Shown here one piece after another: positions 54,197 to 63,177 of a stretch of DNA of 64,000 bases. Where the stretch lies: the NCBI GenBank assembly GCA_035650355.1, contig DASRHT010000080.1, positions 124,001-188,000 on the forward strand, written 5' to 3'. The translations under genes were made by a program, and so were the position numbers. Within the stretch, counting starts at the first letter, position 1. Each line of letters opens with the position of its first letter. The DNA comes from DASRHT01 sp035650355 (GTDB lineage Bacteria > Chloroflexota > Ktedonobacteria > Ktedonobacterales > Ktedonobacteraceae). The notes below the pieces were generated by a model. The model did no database searches and had not been told where the DNA came from. It saw nothing but the letters and a program-made list of their open reading frames with translations.

Positions 54197-55519
54197 CTAC
54201 CTCTCTGCTTCGTGGTCGTTGATTGCTTTCAGGTGTGTATCAAGCATCGATTGTACGGTTGTCAGATAAGGGCCTAACACTTCCTTGAGTTCTTCATCCT
54301 GGGAGAACTCTTCAGTAAATTGCAAAAAAGGATCTGGCGCTTCTTGTAAGACGGCTTGCAGTATTTCTGACAGCCGCTCTGAAAGTTGCGGCGAACTGGT
54401 ATTACTGGCAGCATGGTATAAGCTCTCACGAAGGTAGCGAACGCGGTCGGAGCCAGGAGGGACCTCCGCGGCAAGTTGTAGATTAGTGCGTGCGAGAAAA
54501 TCATGGATAGCGAAATAGCGTGAGGGCTGTTCTATTTTCAGGGTCAAGAGGAAAATATTCCGTATAGGCTCGTCAACGGCGAAACCGGCACGGGGCATGC
54601 TCCAGCTCAATACATCGGTCGCTTCAGCAATGGCTTTGGGCAAGCTAAAATAGGCCAGACTACTTTCCCTTCTTAACTCAGGCGTGAACGTTTCGATCAG
54701 ATCCTGCATTAATACTAGATTGAAACGCCGGGGAAGAGAAAAGAGCTGGAGCGCAGAAAAATAATATGCTTTGTCTTCAGGTTTGATGTTGACCAGCACC
54801 TTCTGATGGATTACCTCTTCTGTCAGGAGAGACAGCAGAACTTTCTGGTCCTGCTCTGTTCTGGGGTCCAACTGCCTCTCATTGATGGCGTTAATCATAA
54901 CATTGATCGCCAGAGGGTATCCTCGGGTCCATTCAAAAATGATATTGCGTATTTCTGGCTCGGTCGGCTGGTCCTGGCGCTCTAGATAAAGCTCACACTT
55001 CTCGCGATCAAACGGCTTTAAAGAGAAGGTGGTGAGTTTGCGGGCAATGGAACGTTCATATTGAAATGAGAGACTTTTTTTGCTAGCCATAACGACAAAA
55101 AGTTTTTCGTCGTCACTTAAATCTCGCAGCAGGGTTCCGATTGTGCTCAATTGATCGGTATTTGCCATCTCTACCGAATCAAAAAGCATGACGACCGGCC
55201 CTTGTTGAAGTAATACCTGTGCTGCATGCACTGGCGATTGTTCTGAGGCGCTTGTCTCTATCTGCGTATATTGTTTTATCTGTGTAATAATGGTGTGCGC
55301 AACATTCGCAGTGGCTTGATCGACATCGACCCAGATATACGGCAATTGTGTATCCTGACAACGCTGGGCCACGCGCCGCAACAAAAATGTTTTGCCTATT
55401 CCGCTGACGCCAAGAAACCCGATGAGAGGCGTACGCACCAGCCGCTTTTTATTCATCAAGGCATTGAAGGCTTCATCGATAAATTCCAGCTCAGGTTCTC
55501 TGTTTACGAAAAGATCCAT
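54197..55519 (-). CDS. STAND-type NTPase without repeat domain
   Basis: A 440-residue NTPase. The P-loop is GVSGIGKTFLLRR (residues 37-49 from this start), with Walker B VVMLFDSVEMA and a C-terminal helical region. Domain order is P-loop, helical, winged-helix-like, ending without TPRs. The P-loop looks intact, so it should bind ATP. The start at 55519 follows GGAG with a good six-base spacing; the upstream GTG at 55531 overlaps that signal. It is directly followed by the TPR-containing STAND gene and has its own promoter-like sequence upstream. Confidence 0.85.
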   Translation of the reverse strand: MDLFVNREPELEFIDEAFNALMNKKRLVRTPLIGFLGVSGIGKTFLLRRVAQRCQDTQLPYIWVDVDQATANVAHTIITQIKQYTQIETSASEQSPVHAAQVLLQQGPVVMLFDSVEMANTDQLSTIGTLLRDLSDDEKLFVVMASKKSLSFQYERSIARKLTTFSLKPFDREKCELYLERQDQPTEPEIRNIIFEWTRGYPLAINVMINAINERQLDPRTEQDQKVLLSLLTEEVIHQKVLVNIKPEDKAYYFSALQLFSLPRRFNLVLMQDLIETFTPELRRESSLAYFSLPKAIAEATDVLSWSMPRAGFAVDEPIRNIFLLTLKIEQPSRYFAIHDFLARTNLQLAAEVPPGSDRVRYLRESLYHAASNTSSPQLSERLSEILQAVLQEAPDPFLQFTEEFSQDEELKEVLGPYLTTVQSMLDTHLKAINDHEAER

Positions 55520-55598
55520 GGCACGCTCCACTTGCTATCAACAACATCGAATTAAATAGCAATTCCTTTATGTTCTCACGGGCTACTGCATCTGCTTT

Positions 55599-55628
55599 AT
55601 TATACTCGTTCTAGGGAAAAATAAGCAA
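55599..55628 (-). promoter_or_regulatory. Sigma-70-type promoter for the STAND gene pair
   Basis: On the minus strand TTGCTT (55623-55628) and a perfect TATAAT (55599-55604) are separated by 18 bp, in the 215-bp AT-rich gap after the vWA gene. Transcription would begin about 70 bases before the STAND ATG. This suggests the STAND pair can be expressed apart from the vWA-MoxR-VMAP operon. Confidence 0.6.
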
Positions 55629-55734
55629 CTTTTAGATTATTAGAAGTTAATATGGATGTAAGAGAAATAAATTTTATTTAAGTTAATAGATATACCGCAT
55701 GTAGAAGATGGTTAAAAGACAAACTATGATAGGT

Positions 55735-58700
55735 TTAGCTATGATTTCCTGATTGAATATAGCGGTATAGATCCTGGATAAATATCTCGTAACTCCCTTG
55801 CGTGCCAATCAGGTGCCCACTACTCCGATTTTGCAAAAGATGGAAGACCTGACTGTCTTCATCCAGATCTTCATTGACATACCAGATCTTTTGTCCCGTC
55901 ACAGGAAACAGCATATCTACAGAGCGATCCCATTGAGGGTCATAACCAATGAGAAGAGTTTCTTGACTCAGTGTGACCGCTAAAGCTTGTTTTAACTTTT
56001 CAAAATCCTTGAAGTAGGAATCGCGCCTGCGTATCTCATATTCATGAGCGCCAAAACTACCAAAAAGCTTAACCAGCAAGTATGGTTTTTTTCCTTCTTC
56101 ATGGCTCCTGTCAAAAGCGAGAGCTGTATCACGTTGAGGAATTACTACCTGGAAATCACGCCCTCCTCTCATTCCTACTTGCAGGAATGCATTTTCCAGA
56201 GCATCGTCGATATTTGTTGAGATGATAATATCGAAGATTCCTTTTTTGACAAGGTCTGCGAACTGGATATCTGCGCTTAATAAAGGTAGGGACTGTAAAG
56301 AATCTTGTAAAATAGTATGGAGATCACTCGCTGTGAAATGCCTTTGGAGGACGTGGTGACATTCACTAAATTGTTCTATGCGAGAGAGATGACTAAAATC
56401 GCGGTTGCTGAATTGTCGTAGCCTCTCATAAAAATCTTTGCTACGGAACAATGCTCCTGCACGCGAGCCTAGAAAAAGTATGGTAGGAGCTTTCTTATCT
56501 GCCCTTAGCGATCTGGCGATCTCTAGCCCGTCTACTGGTACGCTATATTTGTCCCTTTTCTTAGCCTCTACATCTTTGTTAGCTTGAGAAGATATACCTT
56601 CAAGGGTGTCGAAGCTCTGTTGTAAGGATTGTAAGAAAATCTCAGTGTTTCCTTCATTGCCTGCAATAAATGTGGCCTGCCTGCCTTGAAGGTGCTTGGA
56701 GATAAGAGGGTGCTTGCTTTGATTTTCTTCATCTATAAGCCAGAGAGAACCACCTCTATTGGGAAAAATACGCAGGAGTTCCTGGTCCCATACAGGGTCA
56801 AGGCCGAGAATCAGCGCATCTCGCTCCAGGAGGGAGCGCAAAATACGCTCTGACTCCTGATGACTCTCTAAGTGCATGTGGCGGTTACTGATCGTATAAA
56901 GTCGTGACGTAAAGTCCCCGAAAACTTTGATTATTCTGGGGAGATGCGTTTTGCCGGGCATTGGACTTGCTCCAGGACCAGGTATAATCACTTCAAAATC
57001 GTGCCCTTCTTTCATTTCTGCCTGGATGAAAGCTTGTTCCAGGAGGTCGTCAACATTGGTTGAAATGATCTCACCGAAATAGCCGCGTTTCACCAGTTCT
57101 GCGAGGATGGTCTCTCCTTTTGTTACAGGCAGGTCTTGTAAAGAGCTTCTTAAAATAGCGTGAATATCTGCTTCCGAAAATAAATTTTTCGTGAGCAAGG
57201 AATAGCATTCGGCGAATTGTTCTGTCTGAGAAAGCCGGCTGAAGTCGCGGTTGCTGAAAAGTCGAAGGGTTTCATAGAGATTTTTGCTGCGGAATAGCGC
57301 ACCTGCTCTGGAACCCAGAACAAGGACGGTTGAATGATTGATTCTTCTCCTCACCTCCAGTATTTTCGCTGTAATGTCTGCCTCATCAAATTTAGACTCC
57401 TTCTGTTCGCCTGCGTTATCCAGATGTTGCTTGAATTGAAATGCTGGTGCGGTTTTTGTCTGAGCGTAGTAACCGCCGATTAGATCATTTTCTATCTCTG
57501 CCATCTGATAAGGATGTGTCTCATCAGGCAAAAGCGAGAATGCGAAGACAGGAAGAGGATATTGCCAGTTTCTCCGGCTCTGGTTTTGCAAAGCTGTTTT
57601 CAGTTGTGTGGAAGATCCGACGCAAAGAAGTTGTAGAGTGTCAGCGTCAAGAATTTTGTAGACGCCTGGCGATGGCGCAATATGTTCTATTTGTGTCATA
57701 AGTATATGGAAGGCATAAAGATTGCTCCATTGCAGACCCATCCATGTGTTCTGGTGAGGCTGCGCAATGAGATGTAAAGGGGCAAAACTTGCATTTCTGG
57801 CGTTATTAAGTGTTCCAGCCAGCCGAAGTCCTCTGAGTCCTGTACTGCTGCTTTCTGATCTAATATATTGAGGATGAGGGCGATCATAATTGCACAGGGG
57901 TGAACTTCCTTGCTCTAAGCGATACTGCCATAAAAGGTAGCAAGCGAGAGCTGCGCATTCCTCTGCGGAAAACGTCAATGGCGCGACAGAATATTCAAAA
58001 TTTACCCCCGTAGCATCCCTCCAACTCCATAACAGTGGCGCTGCGGGGTGAGGGTCGCTGAAGGGCATTTGCGAGGGATCGCTCATCGTATGAAAAATTA
58101 AGTCTCCGATGCATATGCGTAAATTCTGGCCTGTCTGCCCGATATAGAAAATCTCGGACCCTCCAACACCTCTGATGCGATACACTCCTGGGCCGGTTGG
58201 CAGCGCCTTGAGGTCAGAAGCATCAAAAGGAATCCAGTCAGTCCATTCCAGACCACACCAGGTTTTGATCATAAAAGACTTCACTGAGATGGTGGGGCTT
58301 ATAGAAGCCATTGGAGGAAGGCTGCTTTGCTGGGCTGATAAAGCTGTGCTACTTGTGCCGGGGGCTGAGGGATATGCTGCTGACTGGACATCTAGAGTAT
58401 GCATCTGTTGTTCAAGCGTGGCTGCGAAGGATGCGAACCCTTTGCCAAACCTTCGTAGCACGGTAGCGGCAATCTGCGCAAAGGGACGACTTTCCTCAGC
58501 GATGGCGACCCCTTGCTCGGATAACCCGGCAGCTCCGATAAGGCTCAGAAAATCGCGAGCCTGGCCGTACTGTTGTTCAACAAAAATTGAAACTGCCTTC
58601 AGTACAGTGTATGCATCGGATATTGGTACGATATTAAGCAGCTCGTCACGAACGCCAGCAATAAAATCGTATTCGGCGTGGTCGAAACTGTCGATGGGTT

Positions 58701-60033
58701 CATCGGAGTAAATTTGTTCCAGCAGGCCACCGAGCAGCACCTCCGCGATATATACCGGGCTGGCTGCCGGCAGCGTGATATGTTGAATCAGTCGTATCAC
58801 ATGGAGATTGAGCGGTATGGGGGCGGCGGCTAGCAGTCCGGCGAGTTTACGCGCGGTAGGGGATGCGTTAGCGCGAAAGAGCTGTACGCGTTTTTTAGCG
58901 GCAAGAACGTGTTCTTGCTGCACACTGGAAGCATCATCAGGATGAGAAGATAAATCTTTTTCAAATAGTGCGCCGGGGACCACTGTGCTTTCTGTTCCTG
59001 TAATCATATTGGCCCAGGAGAGAAGCGATCTGTGCTCTAAGGTCACGATAGGGAGAGCAAAAGAGTAATCAACAGCAGAAAAATGATCAAAATCATGACG
59101 TGGCGGCTGGAACTTCAATTGTATATTCGCAGCGTTGCGGGGCGGAGAAGCAACCCGTATCATATCAGCGAGATGCAGGGCCGTCTGGTGCCACAGGCGA
59201 CGGGGGAACATTTGAATAAGCGTGACAAAATTTTTTTTACCCCACAGGTCCAGTATTTGTTGGACTTTACCGTTGTGCCAGGCAGAAGATACACAGTCCG
59301 TCACGACGAGGATCAGTCTGCGCCCGCTGGGATCGATCAACTCCTTAGGACTGTGCGCGCGGCCTTCTTTGATGTTGCTGGAGCCTGCATACACCTGTAC
59401 ATGGTCAGGATCATCGGTCGCAAGCCTCCAGAGGCGTATATCGCGAAAGGCTCCGTGATGTTCTAATAGCGTGCGTAATTCAACGATGGTCTGTTGCCAG
59501 AGCTGCATAGAAGGGCCTTCATCAACGACAAGAGCAATGTCGAACCAGCGTATAGGAAGAGGGTCCACAACAGGAGCCCAGAGGCTATTTTGTGTTTCAG
59601 CGATTTTCTGTACTGTCGCAGGCTCATTGAAGACAAATGTGGTTTTAGAGGGAAAGCGGCGCATGAAAGGTCGCAATGCTCGGGCTATAGCAAGTGCGTG
59701 AGGGAGGGCTGGGGCGGCAGGGCTTTTGAAGGGTATCGCCCAGGATTGAACAGTGCCGCTACTATGAGCGCGTTGAGTTTTTAAATAGACATTCGCAACA
59801 GGCTCTTCCCTGAGGGGGGGTGATTGTGGCGGCGGAGGCGTTGTGGCGTCCGGCAATTGCTGAGCAGGGGAGGGTGCATCATAGCGCGGCTGATGAGAAA
59901 CCGCATCCGGTTCGACGCTCGCTTCTCCTCGTCTATTATTCATTTGTAATGCCAGCCATAAGAGATCTGCAACTTCCTTTGCCGTCATCTCAAGGTTGGC
60001 ATGTTGTAATGCGGCTATGAGCTTATCAATCAT
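55735..60033 (-). CDS. vWA (SAV_2336-like) protein fused to two GIY-YIG-like and two SIR2-like modules
   Basis: A 1432-residue multidomain protein. Residues 1-35 form a small helical N-terminal unit, then a Pro-rich linker. Residues about 110-330 are the SAV_2336-like vWA domain (RWFDIALVVDEGPSM); the metal site DxSxS has Gly173 in place of the first Ser. A helical region follows to about 545. Residues 600-725 are a GIY-YIG-type nuclease domain (GVYRI 616-620, FYIGQT 629-634, Glu691/692). Residues 765-860 are a degenerate second copy (GVYKI 790-794 but LLCVGSS 802-808). Residues 885-1140 and 1170-1425 are two SIR2-like domains with GSRAGAL, STNVDD/STNIDD, KVFGDF/KLFGSF and GLDPVWD/GYDPQWD; the usual His of the KxHG motif is Phe in both. 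It is encoded seven bases after MoxR, matching vWA-MoxR-VMAP systems, and joins a regulatory vWA with two effector types. Confidence 0.88.
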   Translation of the reverse strand: MIDKLIAALQHANLEMTAKEVADLLWLALQMNNRRGEASVEPDAVSHQPRYDAPSPAQQLPDATTPPPPQSPPLREEPVANVYLKTQRAHSSGTVQSWAIPFKSPAAPALPHALAIARALRPFMRRFPSKTTFVFNEPATVQKIAETQNSLWAPVVDPLPIRWFDIALVVDEGPSMQLWQQTIVELRTLLEHHGAFRDIRLWRLATDDPDHVQVYAGSSNIKEGRAHSPKELIDPSGRRLILVVTDCVSSAWHNGKVQQILDLWGKKNFVTLIQMFPRRLWHQTALHLADMIRVASPPRNAANIQLKFQPPRHDFDHFSAVDYSFALPIVTLEHRSLLSWANMITGTESTVVPGALFEKDLSSHPDDASSVQQEHVLAAKKRVQLFRANASPTARKLAGLLAAAPIPLNLHVIRLIQHITLPAASPVYIAEVLLGGLLEQIYSDEPIDSFDHAEYDFIAGVRDELLNIVPISDAYTVLKAVSIFVEQQYGQARDFLSLIGAAGLSEQGVAIAEESRPFAQIAATVLRRFGKGFASFAATLEQQMHTLDVQSAAYPSAPGTSSTALSAQQSSLPPMASISPTISVKSFMIKTWCGLEWTDWIPFDASDLKALPTGPGVYRIRGVGGSEIFYIGQTGQNLRICIGDLIFHTMSDPSQMPFSDPHPAAPLLWSWRDATGVNFEYSVAPLTFSAEECAALACYLLWQYRLEQGSSPLCNYDRPHPQYIRSESSSTGLRGLRLAGTLNNARNASFAPLHLIAQPHQNTWMGLQWSNLYAFHILMTQIEHIAPSPGVYKILDADTLQLLCVGSSTQLKTALQNQSRRNWQYPLPVFAFSLLPDETHPYQMAEIENDLIGGYYAQTKTAPAFQFKQHLDNAGEQKESKFDEADITAKILEVRRRINHSTVLVLGSRAGALFRSKNLYETLRLFSNRDFSRLSQTEQFAECYSLLTKNLFSEADIHAILRSSLQDLPVTKGETILAELVKRGYFGEIISTNVDDLLEQAFIQAEMKEGHDFEVIIPGPGASPMPGKTHLPRIIKVFGDFTSRLYTISNRHMHLESHQESERILRSLLERDALILGLDPVWDQELLRIFPNRGGSLWLIDEENQSKHPLISKHLQGRQATFIAGNEGNTEIFLQSLQQSFDTLEGISSQANKDVEAKKRDKYSVPVDGLEIARSLRADKKAPTILFLGSRAGALFRSKDFYERLRQFSNRDFSHLSRIEQFSECHHVLQRHFTASDLHTILQDSLQSLPLLSADIQFADLVKKGIFDIIISTNIDDALENAFLQVGMRGGRDFQVVIPQRDTALAFDRSHEEGKKPYLLVKLFGSFGAHEYEIRRRDSYFKDFEKLKQALAVTLSQETLLIGYDPQWDRSVDMLFPVTGQKIWYVNEDLDEDSQVFHLLQNRSSGHLIGTQGSYEIFIQDLYRYIQSGNHS

Positions 60034-60040
60034 GATTTTT

Positions 60041-61033
60041 CTATGTTGTGAGCTGTCTCAAAACGGCGCGGAAGATCGTTTTCTTATCACGCGTATCGAT
60101 ACCACGAGAAGAGAGATAGATGGCATTCAATAACTGGTCTGTTGCCAGGTCGCCTTTGACCTGTTCCTGGAGAAATTCATCGATAAGCTGGTTTGCGAGC
60201 GGCAGAATGTCAGCGCCCAGATGAGACTCAACAATGCTGGCAAGCTCTTCTTTGGTGGGAGGTTTCATATCGAGACGGAGGCAGCGCCTCAAGAACGCCG
60301 GCGGGAACTCTCGTTCCTCATTACTGGTCAGCACGATGAAGGGGAAGGCATGGCAATGCACATGTCCCTCCTCGATAGTCACTTTGGCCGCGCCATTGCG
60401 TCCGTAGTAGGCATCAACGAAGCGCTGGTGCTGAGAAATACGAACCAGTTCGGGAATATCAAACTCTCCCTCTTCGAAGATATGCAGCAGGTCATTCGGC
60501 AGGTCGATGTCACTTTTATCGATCTCATCGATCAGCAGAACGCGTGGCCGCGCGGAAGGAAGCAACGCGGCACCTAATGGGCCGAGACGTATATACTGCC
60601 CGATATCGGGAGAAGGTTTATCGGCGCCAGTGTCTTTCCAGTGAGCGGTATCCTGCAAACGACCGATAGCATCGTAAGAGTAGAGTCCATCAGCCAGGGT
60701 CGTGCGGGTGGTGATTGACCAGCGTAGTACGGGGCCGAGTCGCAATTCGCGCGCAACGGCGTAGGCAAGGGATGATTTGCCGCATCCAGGCTTGCCGCTG
60801 ACAAGCAGAGGGCGTCGTAAGTAAAGGGCGGCATTAACCAGCTCAACGACTTCTTCGCTCGCTTGAAATACCTCACCTCTGGCGAGCATGCGCTGCATAA
60901 ACGCGTCGTCTTCATCCATCTGCGGGATGTCGAGAATTTTGCCCGTGAATGTACGCCAGGGAGGTGGTAGAGGAAGGCGCGCTATGTCATCATGCGGTTC
61001 TCCCTTACCTCTATAAATTTTCCAATCGTCCAT
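60041..61033 (-). CDS. MoxR-family AAA+ ATPase
   Basis: A 330-residue MoxR-type AAA+ ATPase with Walker A GKPGCGKS (residues 80-87) and Walker B VLLIDEIDK (165-173), then a sensor strand VLTSNEEREFPPAFLRRC containing the arginine-finger region. MoxR ATPases act with vWA-domain proteins as chaperone-like remodelling pairs. In conflict systems the MoxR-vWA pair is thought to hold or release the effector. It is seven bases after VMAP and seven before the vWA gene, so these three form one transcription unit. Confidence 0.92.
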   Translation of the reverse strand: MDDWKIYRGKGEPHDDIARLPLPPPWRTFTGKILDIPQMDEDDAFMQRMLARGEVFQASEEVVELVNAALYLRRPLLVSGKPGCGKSSLAYAVARELRLGPVLRWSITTRTTLADGLYSYDAIGRLQDTAHWKDTGADKPSPDIGQYIRLGPLGAALLPSARPRVLLIDEIDKSDIDLPNDLLHIFEEGEFDIPELVRISQHQRFVDAYYGRNGAAKVTIEEGHVHCHAFPFIVLTSNEEREFPPAFLRRCLRLDMKPPTKEELASIVESHLGADILPLANQLIDEFLQEQVKGDLATDQLLNAIYLSSRGIDTRDKKTIFRAVLRQLTT

Positions 61034-61039
61034 TGTGAA

Positions 61040-62917
61040 TTAAACTCCTCTCCGTGGTGGCATTCGCAGTTGCATGGCAGTTGTAGTGGGCGGTAGCCTG
61101 TGCGGATCATCCCACAGGAGTGTCAGGTGATGCCCATGATGGTGCCCGTTTTTACTTTCGCCAGCCTGAAGGCGCTGCTTCCATACAAGATCTGGAATCC
61201 TGGCAAGCGTTTTCTGGGCTAAAAATGATTTGAATAAGCGGCGGATAGATTGTAGCTCGCCAATATATGCTCTCGGCCAGAGGGCTATTGGGATGCCGGA
61301 ACTTAAAATGACGTTAAATATATGATCAGGGTCGCTTAGATAATCTGGGGGCACAAAGGTTAAGGCAAGGCAGACGATGGAAGAATCCCTGAGAGCGGCA
61401 GCAACACTTTCTTGCGTGGCGCAATGCTTCTGATCGCAAATCCAGATGGGACCTTTAGCGCGGGCGCTGGCAGGTTTTCCATCTATGAACTCCAGATATG
61501 CCTGCCATTTGCTTTTCCACAGAGGCAACATTTTCTTTTTGCGGGCGCGCTCCAGTGATCTTATCACCACCTTATGCCGGATACCCAGCTTTACGCGTCC
61601 CATGCCGGTATCGATCTGCCAATGATCAATAGGCTCACAAAGGAGCTCGTTTGGCAAAGCAAACTCAACGATGAGCTTGTCTATCTCTCCTTCCAGGTAA
61701 TCACCGCACTTTTCGAGTGCTTCGTCAAGAAAATCCGGTATATGTTCAAGGGCTATAGGCTCGTCAATTACCTCAATACCCGCATTCTGGATAACGTTAT
61801 AGTCATTATCCAGCAGCCAGGCTCGAATATAGAAGCTTCTCTCTTCGTCTGGCTCAAGGGTAACAAGCAGGTAATATACATCAGAGCTGTATTCCTCTTT
61901 TACCATGCGGCGTAATCTATCAATTTGAGTGGTGCCTAACCCTAATTCCTTGACTCTTTTATCGATCCATGCGCTCAGAGCTTGCTGTGTGGTTGTCTCC
62001 TGCTGCTTTTGAGCGTAGTAAGCGAGGTATTGGGCAAATGCTAAAAGGGGAAAAGTTCCTTCGTTCTGCAAAGGAGCGTTTGCCAGATTTTCTAACATCA
62101 TGGGGAGATTGGCTGCACCTTTGCTATCCACAATGAGCCAGTCGTCAGGGATGCACATCTTATAAGCTCTTTTGAAAACCTTATCGGGCCATGTTGCTGC
62201 TTTTAAAATGAATTGGAGCTGTTGCAGGCGCGTATAGGTAACAATCGTTTTTGGGAAGATGCTGTGGAGCAAGCTATCGAACGCTTGCCACTGAGGTGAC
62301 TCCCCTTCTTTTTGATAGAGGGCATATGCCAGCATGTCCATCCCTGCTGGATAACGGGAACAGGTCTGGAGCAACTGAAGGATATGCCGAAAATCAGAGC
62401 TCTGGTCACTTTTTGGCATATCCTGGGTGATCGCTACTGGCAGTAGATCAAGCACCTTTTCCCTCAGCTCCCTGTCCTGCATATGGTGGCATTGGAGCAG
62501 ACACTTGATCATCTTTGTCAGAAGACCAGGTTGATTATAGACGCCTTCAGGCATGACTGTTGCAGCCGTCTCAGCAGGAACTTGCGAGGCTTCAAACAAA
62601 AAACATTCGCTCTCAATATCAATACAAAGCAGACGTATCTCTGCATAAAGCTTATCTTCTGGATGAATATAGATGCACAACACCCTGAGAAATGTAATAA
62701 AGACAAACTCTCCATTGTGAAGCTGCTTATCGATCAGAAACTTGATCAGTTTATCAACGCGATCTTCTCGGTTGTTAGCTTGAGGAAGCGTGTCCTGATA
62801 GAAAATCAGTTCTTCTACAAGAAAAACGGTTTTTAGTGCTTCATCAGAATTGAACTTATCACAATTGAGCAACGCTTTGCGACAGCGGCTCAAAAGATGC
62901 GTAGATAATGTTCTCAT
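61040..62917 (-). CDS. VMAP-type protein with effector-associated domain
   Basis: A 625-residue protein. Residues 1-100 are an effector-associated (EAD-like) helical domain clearly homologous to the N-terminus of the neighbouring TIR protein (shared ANN..DRV core and FL.VL end). The middle is helical and unassigned. The C-terminal 250 residues match the vWA-MoxR-associated protein C-terminal domain: KVVIRSLERARK, then SGIPIALWPRA and the ending HLTLLWDDPHRLPP. A run of His (NGHHHGHH) precedes that end. The start at 62917 has GGGGAAG upstream. EADs are thought to bind like-with-like, so it probably recruits the TIR effector. Confidence 0.88.
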   Translation of the reverse strand: MRTLSTHLLSRCRKALLNCDKFNSDEALKTVFLVEELIFYQDTLPQANNREDRVDKLIKFLIDKQLHNGEFVFITFLRVLCIYIHPEDKLYAEIRLLCIDIESECFLFEASQVPAETAATVMPEGVYNQPGLLTKMIKCLLQCHHMQDRELREKVLDLLPVAITQDMPKSDQSSDFRHILQLLQTCSRYPAGMDMLAYALYQKEGESPQWQAFDSLLHSIFPKTIVTYTRLQQLQFILKAATWPDKVFKRAYKMCIPDDWLIVDSKGAANLPMMLENLANAPLQNEGTFPLLAFAQYLAYYAQKQQETTTQQALSAWIDKRVKELGLGTTQIDRLRRMVKEEYSSDVYYLLVTLEPDEERSFYIRAWLLDNDYNVIQNAGIEVIDEPIALEHIPDFLDEALEKCGDYLEGEIDKLIVEFALPNELLCEPIDHWQIDTGMGRVKLGIRHKVVIRSLERARKKKMLPLWKSKWQAYLEFIDGKPASARAKGPIWICDQKHCATQESVAAALRDSSIVCLALTFVPPDYLSDPDHIFNVILSSGIPIALWPRAYIGELQSIRRLFKSFLAQKTLARIPDLVWKQRLQAGESKNGHHHGHHLTLLWDDPHRLPPTTTAMQLRMPPRRGV

Positions 62918-62937
62918 ATATAATACTTCCCCAGCGA

Positions 62938-62982
62938 TATAGTAGTATGTACTATAATATAGTGAGTACATAGGTATGTCAA
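62938..62982 (-). promoter_or_regulatory. Strong sigma-70-type promoter with overlapping palindrome for the VMAP-MoxR-vWA operon
   Basis: On the minus strand a perfect TTGACA (62977-62982) and TATTAT (62954-62959) have an ideal 17-bp spacer. Transcription would start near 62947, about 30 bases before the VMAP ATG. An inverted repeat tatagta-gtatg-tactata (62938-62956) overlaps the -10 and start site and could be an operator. The TIR gene upstream lies on the far side of element C, so it may have separate expression. Confidence 0.7.
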
Positions 62983-63044
62983 CAAAATCAAGTAATATAT
63001 GCACTTCTAGATTGTCTTACCTTTTTTATGCGAGAAGAGCATTC

Positions 63045-63142
63045 CGCAGGCGCGCACGCTCGCGCCTGCGGCGCTTGCCCTGTGAGAAACATGTGCTTCG
63101 CACATGTTTCTCCTCCACAACCCCTTACGCGGCTTCGCCGCG
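63045..63142. repeat. Composite hairpin element C
   Basis: A GC hairpin (63045-63054 with 63061-63070), a 13-bp perfect inverted repeat with ttc loop (63084-63096 with 63100-63112) and a second GC hairpin gcggc-ttc-gccgc (63128-63142) in a row. The left flank is nearly identical to element B, while the core differs. It lies between the TIR gene and the VMAP operon, just after the TIR stop. Confidence 0.75.
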
Positions 63143-63177
63143 CAAACGTTGCCACGAAGGGGTGAACCTCCGCCGAA

